Virus record (IMG/VR): IMGVR_UViG_3300025118_002664
Coordinates: 1-47,322 of that record
DNA from: a virus
Length of the DNA stretch: 47,322 nt
Direction: 5' to 3' (one strand)
Shown: positions 40,117-47,322 of the stretch, piece after piece
Layout of the letters: every line of letters begins with the position of its first letter
Position numbering within the stretch: position 1 is the first letter of the stretch
Notes under the pieces: generated by a model
The model's input: the letters and a program-made list of their open reading frames with translations, nothing else
Database searches by the model: none
Told to the model about the DNA's origin: nothing
Position numbers and translations under genes: made by a program

Positions 40117-41264
40117 ATAGATTTGAAGAATTAAAAGATATTTTGATGACAGAAAATTGTTTCAAAATGATATGTGGGGCTGGTAATGAAGACGCTCCAT
40201 ATGTTAAAAAATTGTCTTTTATTTACACATTGGTTGGAGCCAAGATTCTTGATGTTTCTGCTAACCCAAATGTGGTCAGACATGCCAAAGAGGGAATAGA
40301 TTTAGCATTTGAACGGTCTACTAGTTTTGGAATTGATGTTGGTGTAAGACCTTTTATAATGGTTAGTGTTGGTATGCCTGGTGATCATCATGTTAGAAAA
40401 TCATACATAGACCCACACACATGTGTTGAGTGTGGATTGTGTATACCAGTGTGTCCCACAGATGCCATTCCATCAGATTTTGTTTCTAAGTTAGAAGTAT
40501 TTAAACAACTGGATGGAACATTTGATACAGAAGACCAATCAAAAGAAATTGTAATAAAAAACCTGTGCATTGGTTGTGGAAAATGTAGTAACATTTGTCC
40601 GAAAGATGACATCATATCATATCGACATAATTACAGAGAATTAGAAAAACTGTTGCCACAGTGTATGGAAGCAGGTGCAGAGACATTTGAACTTCATGCT
40701 GCTGTCGGTGAAGATGATATTACTTTGAAAGAGTGGGAACTTATAACTTCTACAAATCCTCACAATTTTAATTCAGTTTGTTTGGATAGATTAAATCTTG
40801 GTAATTTAAATTTAGAATATAGAATAGAACAATTAAAAAATATATCAAATGACAAACTTATAATACAGTCAGATGGTTACCCGATGAGTGGGGGAGAAAA
40901 TGATTTTAATACAACCCTGCAGGCAGTTGCATGTGCTGATGTAATAAATAAAAAATTTAATATGAGAGTAAATAAGAAGATTAAAAAGGAAGGTTCTGGA
41001 AAAGCTGAACTAACTTCTAAAAAGTCTTATAGACCGTCAGGACATCGTTTGGGTGTTTTTATATTGTTGTCTGGCGGTACAAATGCACTGACAAGAAAAT
41101 TAACACAGTCATGTGATGTTAGATGTAATGGAGTTTCTATAGGAACATATGCTAGAGATATTATCGAAAACCTTGTTACAGATGAAATGTTTTGGTCAGC
41201 TGATAACATTATATTAAATGCTCTTGAAATCGCAAAGGACTTGGTAAAAGAAAATGAAATCTAA
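40113..41264 (+). CDS. LdpA-like 4Fe-4S ferredoxin-domain protein
   Basis: This 383-residue protein has an N-terminal part (15-95) resembling the cyanobacterial circadian protein LdpA: FKMICGAGNEDAPYV, YTLVGAKILDVSANPNVV, FIMVSVGMPGDHHVRKS. Two classical 4Fe-4S motifs follow, C104-x2-C107-x2-C110-x3-C114-P and C152-x2-C155-x2-C158-x3-C162-P. The C-terminal 200 residues form a TIM-barrel-like region (LIIQSDGYPMSGG, FILLSGGTNALT). It probably carries out or relays an electron-transfer step. It is coupled to an aldolase upstream and a HAD protein downstream, so it likely acts in making a specific sugar. A clock-related role is not suggested by the context. Confidence 0.7.
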   Translation: MNRFEELKDILMTENCFKMICGAGNEDAPYVKKLSFIYTLVGAKILDVSANPNVVRHAKEGIDLAFERSTSFGIDVGVRPFIMVSVGMPGDHHVRKSYIDPHTCVECGLCIPVCPTDAIPSDFVSKLEVFKQLDGTFDTEDQSKEIVIKNLCIGCGKCSNICPKDDIISYRHNYRELEKLLPQCMEAGAETFELHAAVGEDDITLKEWELITSTNPHNFNSVCLDRLNLGNLNLEYRIEQLKNISNDKLIIQSDGYPMSGGENDFNTTLQAVACADVINKKFNMRVNKKIKKEGSGKAELTSKKSYRPSGHRLGVFILLSGGTNALTRKLTQSCDVRCNGVSIGTYARDIIENLVTDEMFWSADNIILNALEIAKDLVKENEI

Positions 41265-41607
41265 ATTTTTAAAAATTGCAGTAGATTTTGATGGAACTTT
41301 ATGCCGATACGCATTTCCAGACATAGGAGAACCAACACAAGATCAAAAAGATTTAATGGTTAGATTAATAGAAATGAGAAACGATGGACACAAAATAATA
41401 CTCTGGACTAATAGAGGCGATAACGAAGAATATAATTCCTTAACAGAGGTTATTGATTGGTGTAGGGAAAGAGGTTTAGAATTTGATGCTGTTAATACAA
41501 ATTTGCCTGGCCAGAAAAAATTATCTGGTCCAAGTCCAAAAATAATGGCGGACATTTATATAGATGACTTGGCCGTAAATGTTAAAGATTGGAGAAGTGC
41601 TTTATGA
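41254..41607 (+). CDS. HAD-superfamily hydrolase-like protein
   Basis: This 117-residue protein has a minimal HAD fold: motif I AVDFDGTL near 9-16, motif II ILWTNRG near 50, and motif III/IV KIMADIYIDDLAVN near the C-terminus. Similar small HADs accompany sugar gene clusters, where they act as phosphatases on sugar or sugar-acid phosphates. It overlaps the previous gene by 11 bases and the next by 4. Confidence 0.75.
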   Translation: MKSKFLKIAVDFDGTLCRYAFPDIGEPTQDQKDLMVRLIEMRNDGHKIILWTNRGDNEEYNSLTEVIDWCRERGLEFDAVNTNLPGQKKLSGPSPKIMADIYIDDLAVNVKDWRSAL

Positions 41608-42275
41608 AAAGAGAAAAAATTACCGTAGTTGTTCCGGTTAGAAAAGGTTCACAACGAGTAAAGAATAAAAATTTTAGATCTTTTGCTGACAAAAATTTAT
41701 TAATCATTAAGTTAGAAACATTGGTTAAACTTAACATAATAGATGATGTTGTGGTTAGTACCGATTCAGACCACGCGATGGATATTGCAAAACAGTTCAA
41801 TGTTTCTGTACATGAAAGAGATCCTTATTATGCTAGTTCTGAATGTAACAATAGTGATTTTTTCAAGAACTTGGCAGAGAACATAGATAGCGAGTATATT
41901 ATCTATAGTCCCTGTACTGCACCTCTAATAAAATTGGACACCTATTATGATTTTATAAATCGTTTTATAAATTCAAAAGAGGAATATGATAGCATGTTAA
42001 CCGTTTCATATTTAAAACATCATATGTGGTTAGACAATAAACCATTGAATTATGATCCACACAACTCACCAAATACACAGGATTTGCCTGATATTAAGAA
42101 GTTAACTTATGGCATTAATATTATTGGAAAAGAAAATATGATAAAGTATAAAAATGTGGTTGGTTCCAATCCTATGTTTTATGCTCTTGATGACATAGAA
42201 TCTATAGATGTTGACACACCATTAGAGTTTGAAATAGCTGAGTTTCTTTATAAGAAACATAGAGGTAATTTCTAA
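41604..42275 (+). CDS. CMP-sugar synthetase (acylneuraminate/KDO cytidylyltransferase-like)
   Basis: This 223-residue protein starts at the ATG overlapping the HAD stop (ATGA). The N-terminal VPVRKGSQRVKNKNFRSFADKNLL is the nucleotide-binding signature of NeuA and KdsB-type enzymes, followed by VVVSTDSDHAMDIAK, VHERDPYYASSECNNSDFF and YIIYSPCTAPL. It would activate an acidic sugar (sialic-acid-like or KDO-like) with CTP. The next gene looks like a CMP-sugar-using transferase. No NeuB-type synthase is present in the window; the HpcH-like aldolase may take its place. Confidence 0.8.
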   Translation: MKREKITVVVPVRKGSQRVKNKNFRSFADKNLLIIKLETLVKLNIIDDVVVSTDSDHAMDIAKQFNVSVHERDPYYASSECNNSDFFKNLAENIDSEYIIYSPCTAPLIKLDTYYDFINRFINSKEEYDSMLTVSYLKHHMWLDNKPLNYDPHNSPNTQDLPDIKKLTYGINIIGKENMIKYKNVVGSNPMFYALDDIESIDVDTPLEFEIAEFLYKKHRGNF

Positions 42276-42955
42276 TGAATCCAGTGGTTGTCTTGGGAAA
42301 AGGACCATCAGCAATAGAGTTGAAAAAGACAGACAAATATGATGTTGCTGTTTTAAACAATGCATTTTGGTTGTGTGAAGAACCAACTTTTGTATTTTTC
42401 AATGATTTAGAACCTATGGAGTTGACTACAGATGAAGATTTTAGTAAAGTAACTCAGATGGTAGTTCCAACATATATGCACTCACAATTCAATCCTAGAT
42501 TTGATGGTGTAAATCAACATTTTCATTTTAGTAAATTGTTTGAATTCTTTCCAAAAAGATTTGATCATGTAGAATTTCATCTATACGAACTACATGATGG
42601 TGATAGTTTAAAACCAGAAGAAGTGGAAAGAACTGGTGGTGTTAAAATTCCAAGTTTAGATGAATGGCCTGGGTCAACGGGAGTTACAGCGATTAATGTT
42701 TTATTAAAATATTTTGGATACAAAGAATTTATTTTATCTGGCATAGATCCTTCTGGTGGTTATCATCCAATGTTTGAAAATAAGAAGTTTGATTCGTTTA
42801 AAAACCCAGCTTTCAGTGGTATGGGAACTGCTGCACAACCAGCTGGATATGATATTGATTATCAACAGATGATAAGATTAGCTACAAAATATGAAGCTAC
42901 GGTCACACACATAAATGATCTCACTAACGAACGGAGACAAGAGATAGGATTATGA
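42275..42955 (+). CDS. Sialyltransferase-like (GT42/DUF115-type) protein
   Basis: This 226-residue protein begins VVVLGKGPSAIELKK, similar to the nucleotide-binding start of GT42 sialyltransferases. AVLNNAFWLCEEPTFVFFND follows, then GSTGVTAINVLLKYFGYKEF and ILSGIDPSGGYHPMF with His164 near the place of the catalytic His. The order of these blocks matches CMP-sugar transferases such as Cst-I, but identity is low and a DUF115-like protein is possible. It directly follows the CMP-sugar synthetase (TAATG overlap), supporting a CMP-sugar donor. Confidence 0.55.
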   Translation: MNPVVVLGKGPSAIELKKTDKYDVAVLNNAFWLCEEPTFVFFNDLEPMELTTDEDFSKVTQMVVPTYMHSQFNPRFDGVNQHFHFSKLFEFFPKRFDHVEFHLYELHDGDSLKPEEVERTGGVKIPSLDEWPGSTGVTAINVLLKYFGYKEFILSGIDPSGGYHPMFENKKFDSFKNPAFSGMGTAAQPAGYDIDYQQMIRLATKYEATVTHINDLTNERRQEIGL

Positions 42956-43500
42956 TATTAGCCATTCATCAACCAAACTTTTTTCCTTGGTGGCCGTATT
43001 TTGAGAAGATTGAACAAGCAGATGTGTTTGTCTTCTTAACACACTGTCAGTTTGAAAAGAATGGATATCAAAATAGATTTAACTATAAAGATACTTGGTA
43101 TACGATGAGTGTTAAGAAAGGAATGAAACCAATAACTGAAAAGGAATATTTAAATCCCGAAAAGGATTGGGATAAAATAAAGAGTAACTTGCCGGAGTAT
43201 AGAGATTTTTTAGATACATTCGATCATCTTATATCGGAAGATTTAATGTTAACTAATTTAAAAGTAATAAATAATATAGTGAAGTTATTTGATATAGACA
43301 CAGAATTAACGATAGACTATGAAACGGATTTAAGATCTACAGAACGATTAGTAGATATTTGTTGTGCTCGTGGGGCTGACAAATATTTAGCAGGAATTGG
43401 AAGTAAAGAATATTTAGATGAATCTCTTTTTGAAGATAGGGGAATAGAAGTGATATACCAAGATGTTAAAGAACCAGTACATACATTGGAGACATTATGA
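42952..43500 (+). CDS. WbqC-like protein
   Basis: This 182-residue WbqC-family protein is recognised by the N-terminal LAIHQPNFFPWWPYFEKIEQAD, then VFLTHCQFEKNGYQNRF and KDTWYTMSVKKG. WbqC proteins occur in O-antigen and glycan clusters and are thought to help attach amino acids or acyl groups to sugars; the reaction is poorly defined. The family is usually about 200-230 residues, so this is somewhat short at the C-terminus. It overlaps both neighbours by 4 bases. Confidence 0.75.
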   Translation: MILAIHQPNFFPWWPYFEKIEQADVFVFLTHCQFEKNGYQNRFNYKDTWYTMSVKKGMKPITEKEYLNPEKDWDKIKSNLPEYRDFLDTFDHLISEDLMLTNLKVINNIVKLFDIDTELTIDYETDLRSTERLVDICCARGADKYLAGIGSKEYLDESLFEDRGIEVIYQDVKEPVHTLETL

Positions 43501-44153
43501 AATTTTTAGGTTATGATAATGTTCTTTGTATTTCTCCACACCCAGACGATACTGAGTATAGTATGATGGGAACAATACTAAAGTATTGGGACACGATGTT
43601 TACTTGTTTACAATTGTGTCAGGGTGGTGATATGGATGAAACTACTGGCAAGAATAGGTTGTTTGAGGTAGAGAATGCTTGGACACATGCTGGAATAAAA
43701 TATGGTTCTCATGTGAATAGTTCACCATCTAATGTGAACTTGGTATTTACTGAGGTTAAGTACATGAGAGATATGTTAGAGGAAGAATGGATAAATTTTA
43801 TTGAGAGAAAACTTTCTCCGAGCTTGGATGCAATAGTTTTGCCAAATGAACATGATTCTCATTTTGAACATAGATTGGTGGCAGGGTTTGGAAAGGCGTT
43901 GATACGCCAAAGACCAATAACTCTTATACAATATAAGACACCCAGTACAGATCAAACTTGGGTACCAAATTTGTTTGTTGATATTGATAAAGAATATCAT
44001 ACCAAGGTTAAGTCTTTAAAGAAATTTGAAAGTCAACAGGAGAGATATTATTTTAAAGATGCTGCTTTACGGGCATTTCATAGTGACTTTCAATCTGCTA
44101 AGAAACGGAAACATTATGTAGAACAATTTAAAATATTGGATTTGTATTTGTAA
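43497..44153 (+). CDS. PIG-L/LmbE-type deacetylase
   Basis: This 218-residue protein has the PIG-L signature ISPHPDDTEYSMMGTI near the N-terminus (His-Pro-Asp-Asp zinc motif), LQLCQGGDMDE, and VLPNEHDSHFEHRLVAG with the further His residues. The family removes N-acetyl groups from sugars such as GlcNAc conjugates. Here it would deacetylate a sugar in this pathway before modification. ATGA overlap upstream and TAATG overlap downstream. Confidence 0.8.
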   Translation: MKFLGYDNVLCISPHPDDTEYSMMGTILKYWDTMFTCLQLCQGGDMDETTGKNRLFEVENAWTHAGIKYGSHVNSSPSNVNLVFTEVKYMRDMLEEEWINFIERKLSPSLDAIVLPNEHDSHFEHRLVAGFGKALIRQRPITLIQYKTPSTDQTWVPNLFVDIDKEYHTKVKSLKKFESQQERYYFKDAALRAFHSDFQSAKKRKHYVEQFKILDLYL

Positions 44154-44947
44154 TGGAAAAGTTAGTACTGTTTGTAAAGTCATATAATGGTCATTTGGAT
44201 CATACTGTACAGTTGATTGATAGTATACGAGAACATAATGTTGATAATATTAAAACATATCTTTCTATTCCAAAAGCTCAGTCTCAGTTGTTTGAGAATC
44301 GCGTTGATACGGATGTATGTGAAATATTATATGATGAAGATATAGTAGGAAAAGATTTGGTTGATAACTGGATTGCTCAACAACTTGTTAAGATGTCATT
44401 TAGTCAAACTGGATTGACTGAAAATTATTTATGGATAGATGCTGATTCTTATTTTATAAGACCATTTGCTGTTTCTAACTTCATGCACACTGAAGACATA
44501 CCGTATACTAATATTACAGAATGTAGAGATTTATTAACCTTTTGTGCAACACGACCAGCATATAAACATGTTTTTGAATCATATGCTAGAGATAGAGTTA
44601 CGGTAATGAATGTATTTGAACGAACCGGAAAGTTATTTGATTCTGTTTGTCCTAATCTCTGGTCATCTAAAGTGTTAACACACATGGTAGATAATTACTT
44701 AAATCCAAATGAATTAACATTTGAAACATTATTACAACACATTCCGGGCGAATTGATATGGTATACAGAGTATTTGTTGGCTACAAGAGTTATACCTATT
44801 ATCCCATGTGAAGGATGGTTTAAGGCTTTTCATTATGTGGAACAGATGGAAGAGTGTAGGGCGTTGGGAAACACTGAGGAAACATTATCAGTGAATTATT
44901 TGGGAATTGTTATGCCCAGTAAACAAACTAAAGAATTAAGATTTTAG
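44153..44947 (+). CDS. Glycosyltransferase-like protein (DUF6492-type)
   Basis: This 264-residue protein has a GT-A-like core with [44 protein letters not shown] holding the Asp-x-Asp metal site, and [29 protein letters not shown]. It resembles the DUF6492 family of predicted glycosyltransferases. Its sugar is unknown. Confidence 0.6.
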   Translation: MEKLVLFVKSYNGHLDHTVQLIDSIREHNVDNIKTYLSIPKAQSQLFENRVDTDVCEILYDEDIVGKDLVDNWIAQQLVKMSFSQTGLTENYLWIDADSYFIRPFAVSNFMHTEDIPYTNITECRDLLTFCATRPAYKHVFESYARDRVTVMNVFERTGKLFDSVCPNLWSSKVLTHMVDNYLNPNELTFETLLQHIPGELIWYTEYLLATRVIPIIPCEGWFKAFHYVEQMEECRALGNTEETLSVNYLGIVMPSKQTKELRF

Positions 44948-44957
44948 GAGAAGGATT

Positions 44958-45977
44958 ATGAAGAGTGCCTTGGTTACAGGAATTAATGGACAAGATGGTA
45001 GTTATATGGCTGACTTCCTATTGGATAAAGGATATAAAGTATTTGGGATGGAAAGACGGTCATCTAGAATTAATAGAGACAACACTGGACACCTTGAAGA
45101 CAATGAGAATTTTCAGTTTTTAAATGGAGATTTGGTTGATCAAAATTCTTTACTGAGGTGTTTGAAGATCTCTAAACCCGATGAAATCTATAACTTCGCT
45201 GCTCAGTCATTTGTACAGGAGAGTTGGAATACACCTGAATATACAGGTGATGCCACGGGGTTAGGCGTGTTAAGGATGTTAGAGGCCATACGAGAGTATG
45301 GAAAGGAAGTTCGTTTCTATCAGGCGTCCTCCAGTGAGATGTTCGGCCGAATGGTAGAAAACCCTGCTAAAGAGTCTACGCCTTTCTATCCTCGTTCACC
45401 GTATGGAGTTGCGAAGTTATACGGGCATTGGATTGCAAAGAATTATCGTGAAAGTTATGACATGTATAATGTTTCTGGAATCTTATTTAATCACGAAAGT
45501 GAACGCAGAGGGTGGGAATTTGTAACTCGTAAGATTACAATGAATGTAGCTAAGATAGCATTGGGGTTGAGTGATACCTTTGCTCTTGGTAATTTAGATT
45601 CTTTTAGGGATTGGGGATATGCTCCTGACTTTATAGAAGCGGCTTGGTTGATGTTACAACAAGACGAACCTGACGATTATGTGATTGCTACAGGTGAATC
45701 AAAATCCATCCGCGACTTTTTAGATTCCGCTTTTGGTTATGTAGATATTCCAGATTGGGAAAAGCATGTTACTCAAGACCCACGGTTCTTCCGTCCAGCG
45801 GAAGTAGATGTTCTTTGTGGTGATTACTCTTTAGCTAAAGAAAAGTTGGGATGGGAACCAAGAACTCCATTTAATCACTGGGTGAGAACTATGGTTGATA
45901 ACGATCTTCGTTTAACTGCTCATTCACAGGAATCGGAACTTATCACTCCTGCTGCTTGGCACACTAATTATTATTAA
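44958..45977 (+). CDS. gmd: GDP-mannose 4,6-dehydratase
   Basis: This 339-residue enzyme converts GDP-mannose to GDP-4-keto-6-deoxymannose, first step towards GDP-fucose or GDP-rhamnose. Diagnostic blocks are [48 protein letters not shown] with the catalytic Ser and Glu, [15 protein letters not shown] with Tyr-x3-Lys, and [19 protein letters not shown]. No fucose synthase is adjacent; an SDR upstream may supply the next step. GGAGAAGG precedes the ATG. It is the last gene of the island. Confidence 0.93.
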   Translation: MKSALVTGINGQDGSYMADFLLDKGYKVFGMERRSSRINRDNTGHLEDNENFQFLNGDLVDQNSLLRCLKISKPDEIYNFAAQSFVQESWNTPEYTGDATGLGVLRMLEAIREYGKEVRFYQASSSEMFGRMVENPAKESTPFYPRSPYGVAKLYGHWIAKNYRESYDMYNVSGILFNHESERRGWEFVTRKITMNVAKIALGLSDTFALGNLDSFRDWGYAPDFIEAAWLMLQQDEPDDYVIATGESKSIRDFLDSAFGYVDIPDWEKHVTQDPRFFRPAEVDVLCGDYSLAKEKLGWEPRTPFNHWVRTMVDNDLRLTAHSQESELITPAAWHTNYY

Positions 45978-46003
45978 ACAACTACACTAGGATAGGAAAT
46001 AGA

Positions 46004-46609
46004 ATGGTTGAAGTATTTGATTATCTTTTAGATAATGTTAAAGTTATAGGATTATCTGGCGCTGCTGGGTCTGGAAAAGACTATGTTGCGAAAACATATT
46101 TCATTGATGAATATGGATTTCGTAACATCTCATTAGCCTGGCATTTCAAAATAGATTGCATCGCCAAAGGTCAGGCTGACTACGATGAGGTGTTCAACAC
46201 CAAACCGCCCAGGGTTCGTAGGCTCCTTCAAATTCTTGGAACAGAACAAGGAAGAGAATTGTGGGGAGAAAATGTTTGGGTAAATACCATCTTCTCTTGG
46301 ATGATGTTGTTTCATAAGGATTGGGGAATTGATCGCTTTATTATTCCCGATGTCCGATTTCCAAACGAATTAGAAAATGTTCAGAGATTAGGTGGCAAAG
46401 TTTATCGGGTGGTGAGTGATAAGGAAAACCGTTTTCTTACAGAGGAAGCTAAGGATCATGTAAGTGAAAATGCCTTATCCGATGATATGAGTATTTATGA
46501 TGGTATCATTTATAATTACTTGGGAGAGTCAACAACAGCCAAACGACCATCCTTAGAAAATCAGATCAAAACGATAGTGGAGGATATGGAAAATGCCAGA
46601 ATGGCATAA
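46004..46609 (+). CDS. 1: Deoxynucleoside monophosphate kinase (T4 gp1-like)
   Basis: This 201-residue P-loop kinase has GLSGAAGSGKDYVAKTYF at the N-terminus (Walker A), RRLLQILGTEQGRELWGENVW in the lid/substrate region and FIIPDVRFPNELENVQRLGG near the middle, all typical of T4 gp1-type dNMP kinases. It phosphorylates deoxynucleoside monophosphates for DNA synthesis, and in some phages accepts modified nucleotides. AGGAAA lies 6 bases before the ATG. It overlaps the next small gene by 17 bases. Confidence 0.88.
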   Translation: MVEVFDYLLDNVKVIGLSGAAGSGKDYVAKTYFIDEYGFRNISLAWHFKIDCIAKGQADYDEVFNTKPPRVRRLLQILGTEQGRELWGENVWVNTIFSWMMLFHKDWGIDRFIIPDVRFPNELENVQRLGGKVYRVVSDKENRFLTEEAKDHVSENALSDDMSIYDGIIYNYLGESTTAKRPSLENQIKTIVEDMENARMA

Positions 46610-46754
46610 GTGGGTTACCGAAGATTTAGAAGAATTAGATGACCAGTACGAAACAGTTCAGAAAATCAAAAAGAATAAAAACAAACCTATGGAAGCTAGA
46701 ACCACTCATCGTAAGAAAGAGAACCATAGAATCCCTAGAGAGGATAAGGAATAA
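46593..46754 (+). CDS. Small basic protein, 53 residues
   Basis: This short gene overlaps the end of the kinase and has GGAGG (46579-46583) 9 bases before its ATG. The sequence starts MPEWHKWVTEDLEELDDQYE and continues with a highly basic Lys/Arg-rich half (KKNKNKP, THRKKENHR). Function is unknown; a nucleic-acid-binding peptide is possible. The good ribosome site and the otherwise empty stretch support it as real. Confidence 0.55.
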   Translation: MPEWHKWVTEDLEELDDQYETVQKIKKNKNKPMEARTTHRKKENHRIPREDKE

Positions 46755-46802
46755 CCTTCAAAAGAATACTTATTAAAAGAAAGATATCTTAAGGAGGTTG
46801 TT

Positions 46803-47279
46803 ATGAAATTAGAAGTTGCTCGTATTAGTTCTCAGAGTGATTCCACATTGGGCGCATTGTTTGATACTACCAGTGGTAGAAAGTTTCTTGGATTTACTAT
46901 AGAAGATGAAGCTAGAGAAGTTAAGGTCCAAGGTGAAACAAGAATTCCTGCTGGTACATATGATATACAATTGAGAACCGTTGGTGGTTTCCATCAGAGA
47001 TATGGTGCCAAGTACGGTACAATGCACAAGGGAATGTTACATGTTCAGAACGTCCCTGGCTTTGAATATATATTAATTCATTGTGGCAACACTGATGACA
47101 ATACAGAAGGATGCCTTCTGGTTGGAAATACTTCTCAAGAGAATCTTACAAGAAGCGGACTCATTGGCGAATCTGTAAATGCCTATAAGAGAATCTATCC
47201 TCCCATTGCTAATGCTTTGGTCAATGGTGAATCCGTATCCATAACGTATGTAGACTATGACACTCCTGTAATTCAATAA
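46803..47279 (+). CDS. DUF5675-family protein, possibly YkuD-like
   Basis: This 158-residue protein matches the DUF5675 pattern: STLGALFDTT, LGFTIEDEAREVKVQGETRIP, AGTYDIQL, and ILIHCGNTDDNTEGCLLVG. The last block places a His and a Cys like the HxG...SxGC motif of L,D-transpeptidases, so action on cell wall is conceivable. A strong AAGGAGG ribosome site precedes the ATG. The stop overlaps the next start (TAATG). Confidence 0.7.
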   Translation: MKLEVARISSQSDSTLGALFDTTSGRKFLGFTIEDEAREVKVQGETRIPAGTYDIQLRTVGGFHQRYGAKYGTMHKGMLHVQNVPGFEYILIHCGNTDDNTEGCLLVGNTSQENLTRSGLIGESVNAYKRIYPPIANALVNGESVSITYVDYDTPVIQ

Positions 47280-47322
47280 TGAAAACCTTACTTGACCAAA
47301 TCACTGCAGAGTTTTTAACAGA
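47279..47322 (+). CDS. Start of a gene running off the window
   Basis: An ATG at 47279 overlaps the preceding stop and is open to the window end, giving MKTLLDQITAEFLT. The TAATG coupling is the same as elsewhere in this genome, which supports it as a real start. The product cannot be named. Confidence 0.4.
   Translation, partial: MKTLLDQITAEFLT

Noticed and set aside
1-47322. tRNA genes, CRISPR arrays, insertion sequences, attachment sites
   Set aside because: No gap is long enough or shows cloverleaf, regular repeat, transposase or integrase signals; the few gaps over 60 bases hold promoters or nothing recognisable.

Overview
The window is a contiguous piece of an AT-rich, T4-like (myovirus-type) tailed phage genome, most like marine T4-like phages of the cyanophage/pelagiphage type. 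Every gene I accept lies on the + strand, genes are packed with ATGA/TAATG overlaps, and a nearly complete T4-type replisome is present: gp32, UvsX, an RNase H-like 5' nuclease, gp41, gp43, gp45, gp44, probable gp62 and a gp1-like dNMP kinase. Class II ribonucleotide reductase and a dUTPase sit inside it. No bacterial housekeeping genes, tRNAs, photosystem genes, integrase or CRISPR array were seen. The host cannot be named from this window. || Layout. 1-1914: 3' end of a fibre-like structural gene, a tandem pair of small paralogous genes each followed by a near-identical sigma70-type promoter, and a small proline-rich protein. 1917-3773: a SNF2/HARP-type helicase. 3816-12055: tail/baseplate module, with a gp26-like assembly protein, a short overlapping frame reachable only by frameshift, a tape-measure-like protein, a tube-cap/initiator-like protein, a LysM-type protein, a large hub protein and a small unknown. 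12055-13799: a divergent family A DNA polymerase-like protein and a small gene whose ribosome binding site lies in a strong hairpin. 13901-28914: replication, recombination and nucleotide module, in which a DruA-like (DUF4338) protein and an HNH-like zinc protein lie between clamp and clamp loader, ending with a Cas4/AddB-like Fe-S nuclease. 28948-29481: unknown membrane-segment protein. 29546-45977: a 16.4-kb surface-sugar island of 18 genes (glycosyltransferases, RmlB/RmlC/RmlD-like, SDR epimerase, GMD, an aldolase plus LdpA-like 4Fe-4S pair, HAD, CMP-sugar synthetase, sialyltransferase-like, WbqC-like, PIG-L deacetylase). 46004-47322: dNMP kinase, a 53-aa basic protein, a DUF5675 protein, and the start of a gene leaving the window. 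|| How it works together. The replication genes would make a phage replisome with its own dNTP supply, and the tail module builds hub and tape measure. The sugar island is read as one long translationally coupled operon that could make and attach unusual sugars to virion proteins, host surface glycans or possibly DNA. || Most notable observations: (1) a T7 slippery run that would fuse the gp26-like protein to a downstream frame just before the tape-measure gene, like the gpG/gpGT and P2 E/E' chaperones; (2) gp43 apparently starting at an ATT codon, giving a full-length 862-aa polymerase; (3) a second, PolA-like polymerase; (4) a 9-bp hairpin hiding a ribosome binding site directly after a candidate late promoter, the T4 gene e/soc logic; (5) a DruA-like protein inside the clamp operon; (6) an LdpA-like iron-sulfur protein paired with an aldolase in the sugar island.
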